The translations under genes were made by a program, and so were the position numbers. Source: Rhodocyclales bacterium RIFCSPLOWO2_02_FULL_63_24 (GTDB taxonomy: Bacteria > Pseudomonadota > Gammaproteobacteria > Burkholderiales > Rhodocyclaceae). Taken from it: a stretch of DNA of 36,616 nucleotides. Positions 9,455-18,364 of the stretch are shown here, in pieces (position 1 is the stretch's first letter; every line of letters begins with the position of its first letter). The notes below the pieces were generated by a model. The model was given only the letters and a program-made list of their open reading frames with translations, had not been told where the DNA came from and ran no database searches. The stretch spans positions 1-36,616 of the forward strand of contig MHZX01000057.1 in assembly GCA_001828935.1 (NCBI GenBank), written 5' to 3'.

Positions 9455-9907
9455 TCAGTATTTGCCAACCTTCAATATCTGGCCATCCACTGCCAGCACC
9501 CGCACGCGCTCCCCGGCCGCAATGGATTCGTCGGCCAAACAAGGCCAGACATCCGCGCCCAGAATCGGCTTCTGGAAACGCACTTCGCCGCGCGCCGAAG
9601 CCACGCCCAGCGGTTCGACCGCGCGCACCAGGACGCCGATCTCGCCCAAGACCTCGTCGGCCCGGCCGGAGCGCGTCTTGCCGTCATCGCGACGGAAGAC
9701 GCGGAACCAGAGCACCGTCATCAGCACCGACGCGACCGTCCACAGCAGCACCTGGGTGGTGAAGGCCATATCCGGCACGGCCAGCATGGCAACGCCTACC
9801 AGCAGCGCGCCGAGGCCGAACCAGATGATGAAGAAACTGGGAACGGCCAGTTCCACCAAGCCCAGACCGAGGCCGAGAACCATCCAGTGCCACCAGGCAA
9901 GTTCCAT
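9455..9907 (-). CDS. NfeD-family membrane protein
   Basis: A 150-residue short-form NfeD protein: three hydrophobic segments in the first 75 residues (LGLGLGLVELAVPSFFIIWF first) followed by a C-terminal OB-fold domain (VLVRAVEPLGVASARGEVRF ... ILKVGKY). Such proteins act with SPFH partners in membrane microdomains. The start at 9907 (MELAWWHW) is preceded by a purine-rich GAGGAAAGGA stretch and sits right before the first TM. A longer frame starting at 9967 lacks support. The first gene of the nfeD-SPFH-tsaB-rimI-UDG run, it is divergent from HU across a 327-bp spacer. Confidence 0.9.
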   Translation of the reverse strand: MELAWWHWMVLGLGLGLVELAVPSFFIIWFGLGALLVGVAMLAVPDMAFTTQVLLWTVASVLMTVLWFRVFRRDDGKTRSGRADEVLGEIGVLVRAVEPLGVASARGEVRFQKPILGADVWPCLADESIAAGERVRVLAVDGQILKVGKY

Positions 9908-10234
9908 TTGGCTGCGCGTCCTTTCCTCGTCGTGTCCCGTGATCGGCCGGCTGGCAGACAGCATCACTGATCACCCGGATCGGAATATTTTATCGCCTTT
10001 GCCGCGCACGCCTTTCCCCATCCGACAGATAATTCAAGGCCGCTGGCAGGCGTCGATCGTGCATTCCGGAAACCCGCGCGATTCTGACACCCGTGATCGA
10101 GGCGATTCCGCGAAACAACAATTGACACTTTTTTGCAAAACCTGGTTGTTGACAATGAATTGTTTGTCACACTGCGTTACCATTCGCATAGAATTCAACC
10201 CGCCACTACCATCATCACTCCCACGAGGTCACAC
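9908..10234. promoter_or_regulatory. nfeD-HU divergent spacer with a palindrome at the HU promoter
   Basis: No gene is seen in this 327-bp spacer. On plus, TTGACA occurs at 10149-10154, embedded in an imperfect palindrome TGACAA (10150-10155) / TTGTCA (10164-10169). A further TTGACA lies near 10122. I see no convincing -10 at 17 bp, so the promoter call is tentative, but the AT-rich palindrome close to the HU gene could be an operator. A ribosome site (GAGG) sits about 10 bp before the HU ATG at 10235. Confidence 0.4.
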
Positions 10235-10531
10235 ATGAACAAGTCTGAACTGATCGAAATCACCGCCAAGGAAGCCGATATCAGCAAGGCCGCTGCCGAG
10301 AAGGCACTGTCTGCTGTGATGGCAGCCATCGTCAAGGCCGTATCCAAGGGTGACACCGTTACCCTGGTGGGCTTCGGTAGCTTCAAGTCGTCCAAGCGCG
10401 CCGCGCGCGTTGGCCGCAACCCGCAAACCGGCAAGGAACTCAAGATCGCCGCCACCACGGTGCCGCGCTTCACCGCTGGCGCCACCTTCAAGGCTGCCGT
10501 TGCCGGCAAAAAGGCTGCCAAGAAGAAGTGA
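10235..10531 (+). CDS. DNA-binding protein HU
   Basis: A 98-residue histone-like nucleoid protein of the HU/IHF family. The N-terminus is MNKSELIEITAKEADISKAA, the DNA-bending core has GFGSF at about 46-50, and the arm has RNPQTG near 67-72. The C-terminal tail AVAGKKAAKKK is a lysine-rich extension beyond the standard 90 residues. It resembles HU-beta more than IHF, as it lacks IHF-specific features, but a betaproteobacterial HupB-like name would be a guess. The start at 10235 follows a good GAGG ribosome site. An upstream in-frame start at 10133 would overlap the promoter region. Confidence 0.94.
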   Translation: MNKSELIEITAKEADISKAAAEKALSAVMAAIVKAVSKGDTVTLVGFGSFKSSKRAARVGRNPQTGKELKIAATTVPRFTAGATFKAAVAGKKAAKKK

Positions 10532-10555
10532 ATATCAGCGTTTGAAGTTTCTTTC

Positions 10556-10580
10556 AGGCCCGCCATGCGCGGGCCTTTTT
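10556..10580 (+). terminator. intrinsic terminator after HU
   Basis: A GC-rich hairpin, GGCCCGC (10557-10563) with GCGGGCC (10569-10575) and a five-base loop, is followed by five T residues (10576-10580). It lies 25 bp after the HU stop. It reads as a Rho-independent terminator on plus and separates HU from the convergent methyltransferase gene. Confidence 0.85.
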
Positions 10581-10666
10581 ATGTCCCCATCCTTTAGGTG
10601 GGGACGGTATCCCCTGGTGGGATATGTCCCCATCCTTTAGGTGGGGACGGTATCCCCTGGTGAGAT
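10581..10666. repeat. REP-like element in two tandem 43-bp units, copy C
   Basis: Two head-to-tail 43-bp units (10581-10623 and 10624-10666) differ at one base. Each unit has a hairpin GTCCCCA/TGGGGAC and then TATCCCCTGGTGGGATA, itself an inverted repeat (TATCCC/GGGATA, completed across the unit junction in unit 1). The same layout appears at 3421-3471 and 32936-32991. The second unit overlaps the 3' end of the convergent methyltransferase gene and provides its last codons and stop. Confidence 0.8.
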
Positions 10667-11437
10667 CAGCCGCTGGCGCCTCGCCTCGAACAAACATACC
10701 GCGGTTGCTGCCGCCACGTTGAGCGATTCAGTACCGCTTGCCAACGGAATCGTGACGCGCTGCTTCGCAGCGACGACCAATTCCGGCGACAGTCCGGCGC
10801 CTTCGTTGCCCACCAGCCAAACCCTGGGGCCCGCAAGATCGAGCGCGTAGAGGCTCTTGCCACCGCGGACCACGGTAGCCATTGAGGTTCCCGCACACGT
10901 CGCCAGCACCGCGACGAGGTCCGCCTGCTCGCGGATCGTCAGCGAGAAGTGCGCCCCCTGCCCGGCCCGCAGCACACGCTGGGTCCAGGCCCCGGCGCAG
11001 CCCGGTCCCAGTACCACGTCGCGTACGCCGGCGGCGGCGGCGGTACGCAGAATGCCACCAACATTACCGGCATCCTGCACCGCGTCGAGCAGCACGGCGT
11101 CGCCCGCGATATCGCCGACAGGCGCTGCCGGTATGTCGATCACGGCGGCGATCCCCGTCGGGTTGCTGACTCCTGAAATTTCGCGGAACAGCTTGTCATG
11201 CAGGACCACGCGATCATGGTCGCCGGCGATCGCCAGCAAGGCGGCGATTTCTGCATCCTGCTGTCCGCTCTCGCTCACCAGCAGTTGCTTGACGTCGATG
11301 GCGCGGGCAAAGCAGCCTGCCACCAGGTGAATGCCGTCGAGCAATGCACGCCCTCGCCGGCGCGGATCGTCGATCAGCGCTTGCAGTTCCTTGAAGCTGG
11401 CATTATGGCGCGAGCTGATGTAGCGAGAACTGTTCAT
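10637..11437 (-). CDS. TrmH/SpoU-family RNA 2'-O-methyltransferase
   Basis: A 266-residue SPOUT methyltransferase, probably acting on rRNA. The N-terminal substrate-binding domain covers about 1-110. The SPOUT motifs are [16 protein letters not shown] (about 138-153), [11 protein letters not shown] (about 207-217) and [18 protein letters not shown] (about 229-246). The target nucleotide cannot be told from sequence. The gene is the last member of the envelope cluster and overlaps rnhB by 4 bp. Its final eight codons and TAA stop lie inside the tandem REP-like repeat, so its C-terminus appears to have been rewritten by that element. Confidence 0.9.
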   Translation of the reverse strand: MNSSRYISSRHNASFKELQALIDDPRRRGRALLDGIHLVAGCFARAIDVKQLLVSESGQQDAEIAALLAIAGDHDRVVLHDKLFREISGVSNPTGIAAVIDIPAAPVGDIAGDAVLLDAVQDAGNVGGILRTAAAAGVRDVVLGPGCAGAWTQRVLRAGQGAHFSLTIREQADLVAVLATCAGTSMATVVRGGKSLYALDLAGPRVWLVGNEGAGLSPELVVAAKQRVTIPLASGTESLNVAAATAVCLFEARRQRLISPGDTVPT

Positions 11438-12006
11438 CCGCGACCTTCAAGCAGCATCCGTACCGGTGCGAAGCTGCGGCGATGAAAACAGGCCGGCCCG
11501 TGCAGCTTCAGGGCGGCACGATGTGCGGCGGTGTCATAGCCTTTGTGGCGATCCAGCGCATACTGCGGATAGGCCTCGTGAAGGCGCAGCATCTCGGCAT
11601 CGCGCGCCGTCTTGGCAAGAATCGATGCGGCCGAGATCGCCGGCTCGGTCGCATCGCCACGGACAATGGCGCGCGCCGGAAGCTGCAACTGAGGGCATCG
11701 ATTGCCATCGATCAAGGCCTCGCTCGGTTGCACCGACAAGGCCTCGACCGCGCGGCGCATCGCCAGCAGCGTCGCCTGCAGAATATTGATTTGATCGATT
11801 TCCTCGACCGACGCCCAGGCAATGCCGAAAGCCAGTGCCTTGCCCCGGATTTCCAGGGCCAGGCGCTCACGCGTGCGCGCGGAGAGTTTCTTCGAGTCGG
11901 CCAAGCCCCCGATTGGCTGCGCCGGATCGAGGATCACCGCCGCTGCATACACCGGTCCGGCGAGCGGACCGCGGCCCGCCTCGTCCACGCCGCAGATCAG
12001 ATGCAT
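11434..12006 (-). CDS. rnhB: ribonuclease HII
   Basis: RNase HII nicks 5' of ribonucleotides in DNA-RNA hybrids and mis-incorporated ribonucleotides. The protein is 190 residues, typical length. The catalytic acidic motif [14 protein letters not shown] is at residues 6-19, followed by [13 protein letters not shown], and the C-terminal [13 protein letters not shown] is also a family marker. The start at 12006 ([11 protein letters not shown]) is the only ATG placing the catalytic motif at the usual distance. A 112-bp spacer containing a dispersed repeat separates it from lpxB. Confidence 0.95.
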   Translation of the reverse strand: MHLICGVDEAGRGPLAGPVYAAAVILDPAQPIGGLADSKKLSARTRERLALEIRGKALAFGIAWASVEEIDQINILQATLLAMRRAVEALSVQPSEALIDGNRCPQLQLPARAIVRGDATEPAISAASILAKTARDAEMLRLHEAYPQYALDRHKGYDTAAHRAALKLHGPACFHRRSFAPVRMLLEGRG

Positions 12007-12011
12007 GTTCC

Positions 12012-12110
12012 CGCCGGGCCGTCCCAAGGGAACATCAGCCAAGCAACCGGAAGCCGCGCCAGCGGCTGAACCGTCGTCACCCCATTTCCCGGAAAGGGGG
12101 CTGGGGGGAT
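12012..12110 (-). repeat. dispersed ~98-bp intergenic repeat, copy 1
   Basis: On the minus strand this spacer reads TCCCCCCAGCCC, a short hairpin (TTTCCGGGAAA), GGGGTGACG, GGTTC, a GC-rich segment with GCGCGGCT, TTGGCTG, and ends TTGGGACGGCCCGGCG. A clearly related sequence with the same blocks in the same order lies on plus at 23925-24022. By eye the two are roughly 70% identical over their length. Both sit in gaps of the same minus-strand gene cluster but in opposite orientation, which argues for a mobile or REP/MITE-like element rather than a shared regulatory site. Confidence 0.7.
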
Positions 12111-12118
12111 TGTCTCTT

Positions 12119-13261
12119 TCATGCCTTCTGCAGATAGGGCAGTACCGCGTCGGCAGCCTTCTGCGCCGTGTCCTGGCGCAGCAAGCGATGGATGCCGTCG
12201 AAGACGCGGGCGATGCCGGCACGTGCCTGGCGGTCCACCAGCAGGTTGCCCAAGGCCTGCGCCAGATTTTCCGGCGTCGCCTCGTCCTGCAAAAACTCGG
12301 GGACGACATAACGGCCGGCGAGGATATTCGGCAGCCCCACCCAGGGCAGGTATCGCATGCCCCGCATCAGGCGCCAGGACCACGGCGACATCTTGTAGGC
12401 GATCACCATGGGCCGCCCGACCAGCGCGGTCTCCAGCGTCGCCGTGCCGCTCGCCACCAGCGCCGCATCGCTGGCGGCGACCGCGTCCGCGGCATGGCCG
12501 AACATCAGGGTAAACGGCAGTTCGTCGGCTTTCAGCTTCCACAGCGCGGTCTCGAACTGCAAGCGGGTTTCGCGCGACACCAGCGGCACCAGAAACTGTA
12601 GCGTCGGATAGCGCGCCAGCAGCAGCTTGGCAGTCTCGATGAAGGTCTCGGCCATGAAGTGCAGCTCGGACTGCCGGCTGCCCGGCAGCAGTGCAAGCAC
12701 CGGCCGATCCTGCGCTACGCCGAGCCGCTCGCGCACTGCGCGCTGATCTATTTCGAGCGGAATCACATCGGCCAGCGGATGTCCGACATAACTGCACCGA
12801 ACCGAAGTATCCCGGTACAGTTCGGGTTCGAACGGATACAGGGCGAGAATGTGGCTCACCGACTGGACAATCTTGTTCATCCGGTTCCTGCGCCAGGCCC
12901 AGATCGATGGACTGACGAAGTGCACCGTGGGAATTCCTCGCTGCTTCAGTCGCTTTTCCAGCCACAGGTTGAAATCGGAGCCATCGACGCCGATGAAGAC
13001 ATCGGGCTTGTCATTCAGCAAACGGCGCAGAAGCTGACGTCGCATGCGGGTGATGGCCCGATAGTGCCGCAGCACCTCGGCATAGCCGCGCACGGCAAGC
13101 ATTTCCGCCGGCCACAGCGAATCGAAGCCCTCACGCTGCATCCGGGGACCGCCGATGCCGTAAAACCGCGCCTCCGGCAGATGCTGCTTCAAGGCGGCGA
13201 TCAGATGCGCGGCCAGCTGGTCGCTGGAGGCCTCGCCCGCCACCATGGCGATCCGTACCAT
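12119..13261 (-). CDS. lpxB: lipid-A-disaccharide synthase
   Basis: LpxB, a GT19 glycosyltransferase at the inner membrane, joins UDP-2,3-diacylglucosamine and lipid X to form the lipid A disaccharide. The protein is 380 residues, normal length. It has the N-terminal [16 protein letters not shown] motif, [25 protein letters not shown] (about 120-132) and the nucleotide-sugar region [23 protein letters not shown] and PNILAGR. The start at 13261 shares one base with the lpxA stop. It is the fourth gene of the lpxD-fabZ-lpxA-lpxB block. Confidence 0.97.
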   Translation of the reverse strand: MVRIAMVAGEASSDQLAAHLIAALKQHLPEARFYGIGGPRMQREGFDSLWPAEMLAVRGYAEVLRHYRAITRMRRQLLRRLLNDKPDVFIGVDGSDFNLWLEKRLKQRGIPTVHFVSPSIWAWRRNRMNKIVQSVSHILALYPFEPELYRDTSVRCSYVGHPLADVIPLEIDQRAVRERLGVAQDRPVLALLPGSRQSELHFMAETFIETAKLLLARYPTLQFLVPLVSRETRLQFETALWKLKADELPFTLMFGHAADAVAASDAALVASGTATLETALVGRPMVIAYKMSPWSWRLMRGMRYLPWVGLPNILAGRYVVPEFLQDEATPENLAQALGNLLVDRQARAGIARVFDGIHRLLRQDTAQKAADAVLPYLQKA

Positions 13262-14034
13262 CAGCGAATGATCCCCCGTCCGGCAAGGCCCAGGAAATCG
13301 ATGAGCAAGGCCAGTTCCGGCACTGCGGCCGACTCGGCGGCAATGCCGGCGCGGGCCTCGTCGAGCTTCATGCCGCTCTTGTACAGAATCTTGTAGGCCC
13401 GCTTCACTGCGGCCACGGCATCGGCTGAAAAACCGCGCCGCTTGAGGCCCTCGGCATTGATCGCGCGCGGTTCGGCCGGATTGCCGGAGGCCATGACGAA
13501 CGGCGGCAGATCCTGCAGCAGGATGGTGCCCATCGCTGTGATGCTGTGGCCGCCGATGCGGACGAATTGATGCACCGCCGTGAAGGCGCCGAGAATGGCC
13601 CAGTCTTCGACATGCACGTGGCCGGCGATCTGCGCGTTGTTGGCGAATATGGTCTGGTTGCCGACCTGGCAATCATGTGCCAGATGCACATAGGCCATGA
13701 TCCAGTTGTCGTTGCCGAGACGGGTAACGCCGACATCCTGCGCCGTGCCGCAGTTGAAGGTACAGAATTCGCGGATCGTATTGCGGTCGCCGATTTCCAG
13801 CCCTGTCGGCTCGCCTGCATACTTTTTGTCCTGCGGCTGCTCGCCGATCGAGCAAAACTGGAAAATACGGTTGTCGCTGCCGATCCGGGTGTGGCCGGTA
13901 ATGACTACGTGGGGCCCGATCACGGTGTGATCGCCGATCTCGACATGTTCGCCGACCGTGGAATAGGGGCCGACGACGACCCCCTTGCCGAGCCTTGCCG
14001 CGGGATGGACGATGGCCGTTGAATGGACGCTCAT
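13261..14034 (-). CDS. lpxA: UDP-N-acetylglucosamine O-acyltransferase
   Basis: LpxA catalyses the first step of lipid A synthesis, transferring a 3-hydroxyacyl group from ACP to UDP-GlcNAc. It is a 257-residue left-handed parallel beta-helix protein: hexapeptide repeats occupy about residues 1-190 (for example [20 protein letters not shown]), followed by a helical C-terminal domain. The catalytic histidine lies in the [11 protein letters not shown] motif (His near 122-125). Start and stop each share one base with fabZ and lpxB, so translation is probably coupled. Confidence 0.97.
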   Translation of the reverse strand: MSVHSTAIVHPAARLGKGVVVGPYSTVGEHVEIGDHTVIGPHVVITGHTRIGSDNRIFQFCSIGEQPQDKKYAGEPTGLEIGDRNTIREFCTFNCGTAQDVGVTRLGNDNWIMAYVHLAHDCQVGNQTIFANNAQIAGHVHVEDWAILGAFTAVHQFVRIGGHSITAMGTILLQDLPPFVMASGNPAEPRAINAEGLKRRGFSADAVAAVKRAYKILYKSGMKLDEARAGIAAESAAVPELALLIDFLGLAGRGIIR

Positions 14035-14510
14035 CAGGGCGTGGGGCGCACGGCGCAGATCAGATCGGCTTCCGCCGCAACTTGACCATCGACCTTGGCG
14101 GTCGCCGAAAATTTCCAGATGCCGCGCTTGTTGGCCTGCAACGCGACATCGATCACCAGTTGATCGCCGGGGCCGACCGGCTTCTTGAAGCGCGCGTTGT
14201 CGATGCCGACGAAATAGTACACCGACTTGTCGTCAGGCTTGCTGCCCATGGTCTTGAAGGCAAGAATCGCCGCCGTCTGCGCCATTGCCTCGACGATCAG
14301 GACGCCGGGCATCACCGGATGATGTGGGTAGTGGCCAGGAAAGAACGGCTCATTGACGCTGACATTCTTGAGTCCGGTGATGCGCTCGCCGGGGACTACG
14401 TCGAGCACGCGATCGACCAGCAGGATCGGATAGCGATGCGGCAGGTAGTCGAGAATCTGGTGGATATCCATGCGGGAATCGACTGTCCCGCTGGCGGTGG
14501 CTGAACTCAT
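14034..14510 (-). CDS. fabZ: 3-hydroxyacyl-ACP dehydratase FabZ
   Basis: FabZ dehydrates 3-hydroxyacyl-ACP in fatty-acid elongation and competes with LpxA/LpxD for the same substrate pool. The hot-dog fold protein is 158 residues from the ATG at 14510. [10 protein letters not shown] begins the fold, and [23 protein letters not shown] holds the catalytic histidine and glutamate. The ATG at 14510 overlaps the lpxD stop by 4 bp, which favours it, but a second in-frame ATG ([11 protein letters not shown]) at 14471 would give the shorter classical N-terminus. Confidence 0.96.
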   Translation of the reverse strand: MSSATASGTVDSRMDIHQILDYLPHRYPILLVDRVLDVVPGERITGLKNVSVNEPFFPGHYPHHPVMPGVLIVEAMAQTAAILAFKTMGSKPDDKSVYYFVGIDNARFKKPVGPGDQLVIDVALQANKRGIWKFSATAKVDGQVAAEADLICAVRPTP

Positions 14511-15532
14511 GATTTCTTCTCCAGTGCGGCAAGCCGCTGTTCGAGGGCTCGGATTTTATCGGCCATCGCATCCAGATGACGCAGCCGCGAGAAATTTCTG
14601 AGCCAGTCGCCATGTTCGAGAAAGGGTATCGCGCCGCTATAGCTGCCCGCGTTCGGTATCGACTTGGTCACCAGCGTACCCGCGGCAAGATCGACGTCGT
14701 CAGCGATCTGCAGGTGGCCGAGAATCACCGTGCCGCCACCCACAGTGCAGCGAGCGCCGACCACGGCGCTGCCGGCAATCCCGACACAGCCCGCCATCGC
14801 GGTGTGGGCCCCGATCCGCACATTGTGGCCAACCTGTATCTGGTTGTCGAGCTTGACGCCGTCGCCAATCACCGTATCGCCCAGTGCGCCGCGATCAATC
14901 GTGGTGCCCGCGCCGATCTCGACATCGTCGCCGATCAGCACACGCCCCACTTGCGGTATCTTGACCCAGGCGCCATCGGCTTCGCGCGCGAAACCGAAGC
15001 CGTCGGACCCGATCACCGCCGCGGAATGGATCAGGCAGCGCGCGCCCACCAGGCAGCCGGCATAGATCGCCACGTTGGCGGCAAGCCGGCTGTCGGCGCC
15101 GATCTCGACGCCGGCACCGATGCTGCAGTTGGCGGCAACCACCACCCGCTCGCCGATCTTCGCGCCGGGGCCGAGCCAGACGTTGGACCCGATGCTGGCG
15201 GTGGCGGCCACCTCGCCCTCGATCACCGCTGTCGGATGAATCCCGGGCTCGGGGTCCGGCAGCGGATTGAGCCACTGGGCGACCCGCGCGTAATAGAGAT
15301 AGGGCTGCGGCGTCAGAATCGCCGCTGCCGGCCCGTCCACCGCAGGTGGCGCCATGATCACCGCGGCAGCGCGGGTCGTCTTCAGTTGCGGACGGTATTT
15401 CGGGTTGGCGAGAAAAGCCAGGTCGCCGGGGCCAGCGTTCTCCAGCGTGCCGATGCGCGCAATCGCCGTATCGCCGGCGCCGACTATTTCTCCACCAAAG
15501 CGGGCGACAATCTCGTCGAGCCGCAGCTCCAC
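14507..15532 (-). CDS. lpxD: UDP-3-O-(3-hydroxyacyl)glucosamine N-acyltransferase
   Basis: LpxD adds the N-linked hydroxyacyl chain in lipid A synthesis. The protein is 341 residues, with an N-terminal uridine-binding domain (about 1-100, [12 protein letters not shown] motif), a hexapeptide-repeat beta-helix (about 105-300) containing the catalytic histidine in [10 protein letters not shown], and a C-terminal helix ([16 protein letters not shown]). It lies 12 bp after skp and overlaps fabZ by 4 bp. Confidence 0.97.
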   Translation of the reverse strand: MELRLDEIVARFGGEIVGAGDTAIARIGTLENAGPGDLAFLANPKYRPQLKTTRAAAVIMAPPAVDGPAAAILTPQPYLYYARVAQWLNPLPDPEPGIHPTAVIEGEVAATASIGSNVWLGPGAKIGERVVVAANCSIGAGVEIGADSRLAANVAIYAGCLVGARCLIHSAAVIGSDGFGFAREADGAWVKIPQVGRVLIGDDVEIGAGTTIDRGALGDTVIGDGVKLDNQIQVGHNVRIGAHTAMAGCVGIAGSAVVGARCTVGGGTVILGHLQIADDVDLAAGTLVTKSIPNAGSYSGAIPFLEHGDWLRNFSRLRHLDAMADKIRALEQRLAALEKKS

Positions 15533-15544
15533 GGCGGGTGCGGC

Positions 15545-16045
15545 TTACTTGGTGCCGTCGCCCAGCGCCTTGATCACCTTGTCGGTGATGTCGATGCGCG
15601 GGTTGGCGTAGACCGCCTCCTGGAAAATGATATCGTACTTCTCGGCTTCGGCGATCTGCTTGATGATCTTGTTCACGCGCTCGAAAATCGCCGCCATCTC
15701 CTCGTTCTGGCGCTGGCTCAGATCTTCGCGAAACTCGCGCTGCTTGCGCTGGAAATCGCGGTTGAGTTCGCCGAACTCGCGCTCCTTGGCACGCCGCTCG
15801 CTCTCGGCCATGGTCACCGCGTTCTTGTCGAGATTCTCCTGCAGCCCTTGCAGCTGCTTGGCAATGCGCTGCAGATCCTGGTCGCGCTTCTCGAAATCCT
15901 TTTCGATCTTCTTCTTGGCGCGTGCCGCCTGGGGAGCGTCATTCAGTATCTTCTGGCTATTGACGAAGCCGATCTTGCTGTCGGCAAGCGCACCGGCGGA
16001 AAACGACAACAAGGCAAGAGCGGTCAAAACATATTTCTTCAGCAT
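15545..16045 (-). CDS. skp: periplasmic chaperone Skp (OmpH)
   Basis: Skp is a trimeric periplasmic chaperone that carries unfolded outer-membrane proteins to the Bam complex. The protein is 166 residues. The signal peptide covers about 1-21 (LKKYVLTALALLSFSAGALA, cleavage after ALA). The mature part begins DSKIGFVNSQKIL and continues with a long charged helical region (about 45-130) forming the chaperone tentacles. Its place directly downstream of bamA and upstream of lpxD is the conserved proteobacterial order. Confidence 0.95.
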   Translation of the reverse strand: MLKKYVLTALALLSFSAGALADSKIGFVNSQKILNDAPQAARAKKKIEKDFEKRDQDLQRIAKQLQGLQENLDKNAVTMAESERRAKEREFGELNRDFQRKQREFREDLSQRQNEEMAAIFERVNKIIKQIAEAEKYDIIFQEAVYANPRIDITDKVIKALGDGTK

Positions 16046-16069
16046 AACTCTCTCACTATAACAAGTGGA

Positions 16070-18349
16070 TCAAAAGACCGAACCCATCTGGAACTGCAGA
16101 CGCTGTACCTTGTCCTCGGTCTTCTTGTTGAACGGATTGGCGTAGGAGAACTTCAGCGGCCCCATCGGCGAATTCCACGACAGCGCAATGCCGCCGCTGT
16201 ATCTCAGGCTGCCCAGGCTGAACTTGTTGTCGTAGCCCCAGACGTTGCCGGCATCGAAAAAGCCGGAAAGGCGCATCGAATTGTCGCGCCCCATGCCGGG
16301 CACGGGGAACAGCAGCTCGACGTTGCCGATCAGGCGCTTGTTGCCGCCGACCGCTTCGCTGGTAGCGGTGTCGCGCGGCCCCAGGGAATTGGAGTCGAAG
16401 CCGCGCACCGAGCCGATACCGCCGGCGTAGAAATTCTTGAAGAAAGGCAGTTCCTTGTTGCCGTAGGACTTGGCCAGGCCCACCTCGCCATTCAGCGCCA
16501 GGGTCAACTTGCGATCGAGCGGGAAGAAATGCTGATGCTGGTAGGTGGCACGGGCGTAGGTCGCGGTGCTGCCGGGCAGCGACAATTCGAGAACGGCACG
16601 GCGATAAACCCCCTTGGTCGTCACCAGCAGGCTGTCGCGGCCATCCTTCTGCCAGCCGAAGGTGGTCAGCAAAGTATTGCTCTTGGCGCCGAAGCGCGTG
16701 ACATAGTCCTGGTAGCGGATCGGACTGTTGGTATCGACCTTGAGCGTGGTGCGATCGACGGAAAGACCGAGATTGAGGTAATCGTCTTCGCCGATCGGAA
16801 TACCCCACCTGACGCCGCCGCCCATGGCATCCGAGCCGAAGCTGCCTACCTCCAAGGTGCTGGTGTCGGTATTACGGGTGTAGATGTCGAATCCCTGGCT
16901 GACGCCATCGACCGTGAAATAGGGATCGGTGTGGGACAGGGAATAGACCTTGTTCGACTTGCTGGTGCTGATCTGGACGCCGACGTGCTTGCCGCTGCCG
17001 AACAGGTTCTGCTGCTGCACGGAACCGGAAACGGTGAACTTCTCGGCGCTGGAGAAACCCGCTCCGAGCAGAATGTTGCCGGTCGGTTTTTCCTTGACCT
17101 TGACCTCCATGTCGACCTGGTCCGTGGTTCCGGCGACCGGCGGCGTTTCCACCGTCACCTCGTCGAAATAGCCCAGCCGATCGACCCGCGTGCGCGACTT
17201 GTTGATCTTGTCGCCGTCGTACCAGCCGGACTCGGCTTGGCGCATTTCGCGGCGCACCACTTCGTCGCGCGTGCGCGTGTTGCCCGTCACGTTGATGCGG
17301 CGCACATAGACGCGACGTCCCGGATCGATGAACACGGTGAATGCGACCTGGCGCTTTTCCTTGTCCAGTTCCGGCGCCGCATTGACGTTGGCAAAGGCAT
17401 AACCTTCGTTGCCCAAACGCTCGCTGATCGCCTTGGTGGTCTCGGTCATCCTCTCGCGCGAGAACACCTCGCCGGGCTTGACCTGCACCAGCTTGGTCAA
17501 TTCCGCTTCCGGCAACAGCAGCTGGCCTGCCAGCTTGACCGAGGAGACGGAGTACTTCTCGCCCTCGGTGATATTGATCGTGATGTAGATGTCCTGCTTG
17601 TCCGGCGAAATCGATACCTGGGTCGACTCAATATTGAATTCGAGATAGCCGCGGTCGAGGTAATACGAACGCAAGGTTTCAAGGTCGCCCGAAAGCTTCT
17701 GCTTGGAATACTGATCGTTCTTGGTGTACCAGGTCAGCCAGCCCGGCGTGCGCAATACCAGCAGATCGAGCAGGTCGGACTCTTTCATGGCGCCGGCGCC
17801 GATGATGTTGATCTGCCTGATCTTGGCGATGTCGCCTTCGACGACCGCGAAATTCACGCCGACGCGATTGCGCTCCAGCGGCGTGATGGTGGTCGTCACC
17901 TGAACCGCATAATGTCCCTGCGCCAGATACTGGCGCTTGAGCTCCTGCTCGGCACGCTCGACCATGGCACGGTCGAAAATGCGTGACTCGGCAAGACCTA
18001 CTTCGCGCAGCGACTTCTTCAGGTCTTCCGGCTTGAACGCCTTGAGGCCGGAAAATTCAAGCGAGGCAATGGCCGGACGCTCTTCCAGCACCACAACCAG
18101 CACCTGGCCGTCGATCTCGAGCCGGACGTCCTTGAAGAAGCCGGTGGCGAACAGCGCCTTGATTGCCGCAGCCGCCTTCTCGTCTGTCATCGTGTCGCCC
18201 ACCTTGACGGGAAGGTAGGAGAACACCGTGCCGGCCTCAGTGCGCTGGATGCCCTCGACCCGGATATCCTTGATCTGGAAAGCGTCAAAAGCTGCAGCGG
18301 AATGAGCCAGTAGCGCGGAGATCAGGCCGGCAAGCAGTTTCTTATTCAT
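16070..18349 (-). CDS. bamA: outer membrane protein assembly factor BamA
   Basis: BamA is the central insertase of the outer-membrane beta-barrel assembly machine. The protein is 759 residues, slightly shorter than the E. coli protein (810). The signal peptide is about 1-20 (ending AAAF). Five POTRA domains occupy about 22-420, and the 16-stranded barrel fills the rest. The essential loop-6 motif VRGF is visible in IGSVRGFDSNSLGPRD, and the protein ends in phenylalanine (MGSVF), the usual beta-signal. It starts 15 bp after rseP. Confidence 0.97.
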   Translation of the reverse strand: MNKKLLAGLISALLAHSAAAFDAFQIKDIRVEGIQRTEAGTVFSYLPVKVGDTMTDEKAAAAIKALFATGFFKDVRLEIDGQVLVVVLEERPAIASLEFSGLKAFKPEDLKKSLREVGLAESRIFDRAMVERAEQELKRQYLAQGHYAVQVTTTITPLERNRVGVNFAVVEGDIAKIRQINIIGAGAMKESDLLDLLVLRTPGWLTWYTKNDQYSKQKLSGDLETLRSYYLDRGYLEFNIESTQVSISPDKQDIYITINITEGEKYSVSSVKLAGQLLLPEAELTKLVQVKPGEVFSRERMTETTKAISERLGNEGYAFANVNAAPELDKEKRQVAFTVFIDPGRRVYVRRINVTGNTRTRDEVVRREMRQAESGWYDGDKINKSRTRVDRLGYFDEVTVETPPVAGTTDQVDMEVKVKEKPTGNILLGAGFSSAEKFTVSGSVQQQNLFGSGKHVGVQISTSKSNKVYSLSHTDPYFTVDGVSQGFDIYTRNTDTSTLEVGSFGSDAMGGGVRWGIPIGEDDYLNLGLSVDRTTLKVDTNSPIRYQDYVTRFGAKSNTLLTTFGWQKDGRDSLLVTTKGVYRRAVLELSLPGSTATYARATYQHQHFFPLDRKLTLALNGEVGLAKSYGNKELPFFKNFYAGGIGSVRGFDSNSLGPRDTATSEAVGGNKRLIGNVELLFPVPGMGRDNSMRLSGFFDAGNVWGYDNKFSLGSLRYSGGIALSWNSPMGPLKFSYANPFNKKTEDKVQRLQFQMGSVF

Positions 18350-18364
18350 GTGATTGGACGAAAA

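Noticed and set aside
14576..17986. 1136-residue open frame on plus antisense to lpxD, skp and bamA
   Set aside because: It is a mirror frame produced by high GC codon bias. The minus strand encodes clear LpxD, Skp and BamA proteins with all motifs, and the plus product has no recognisable domain.
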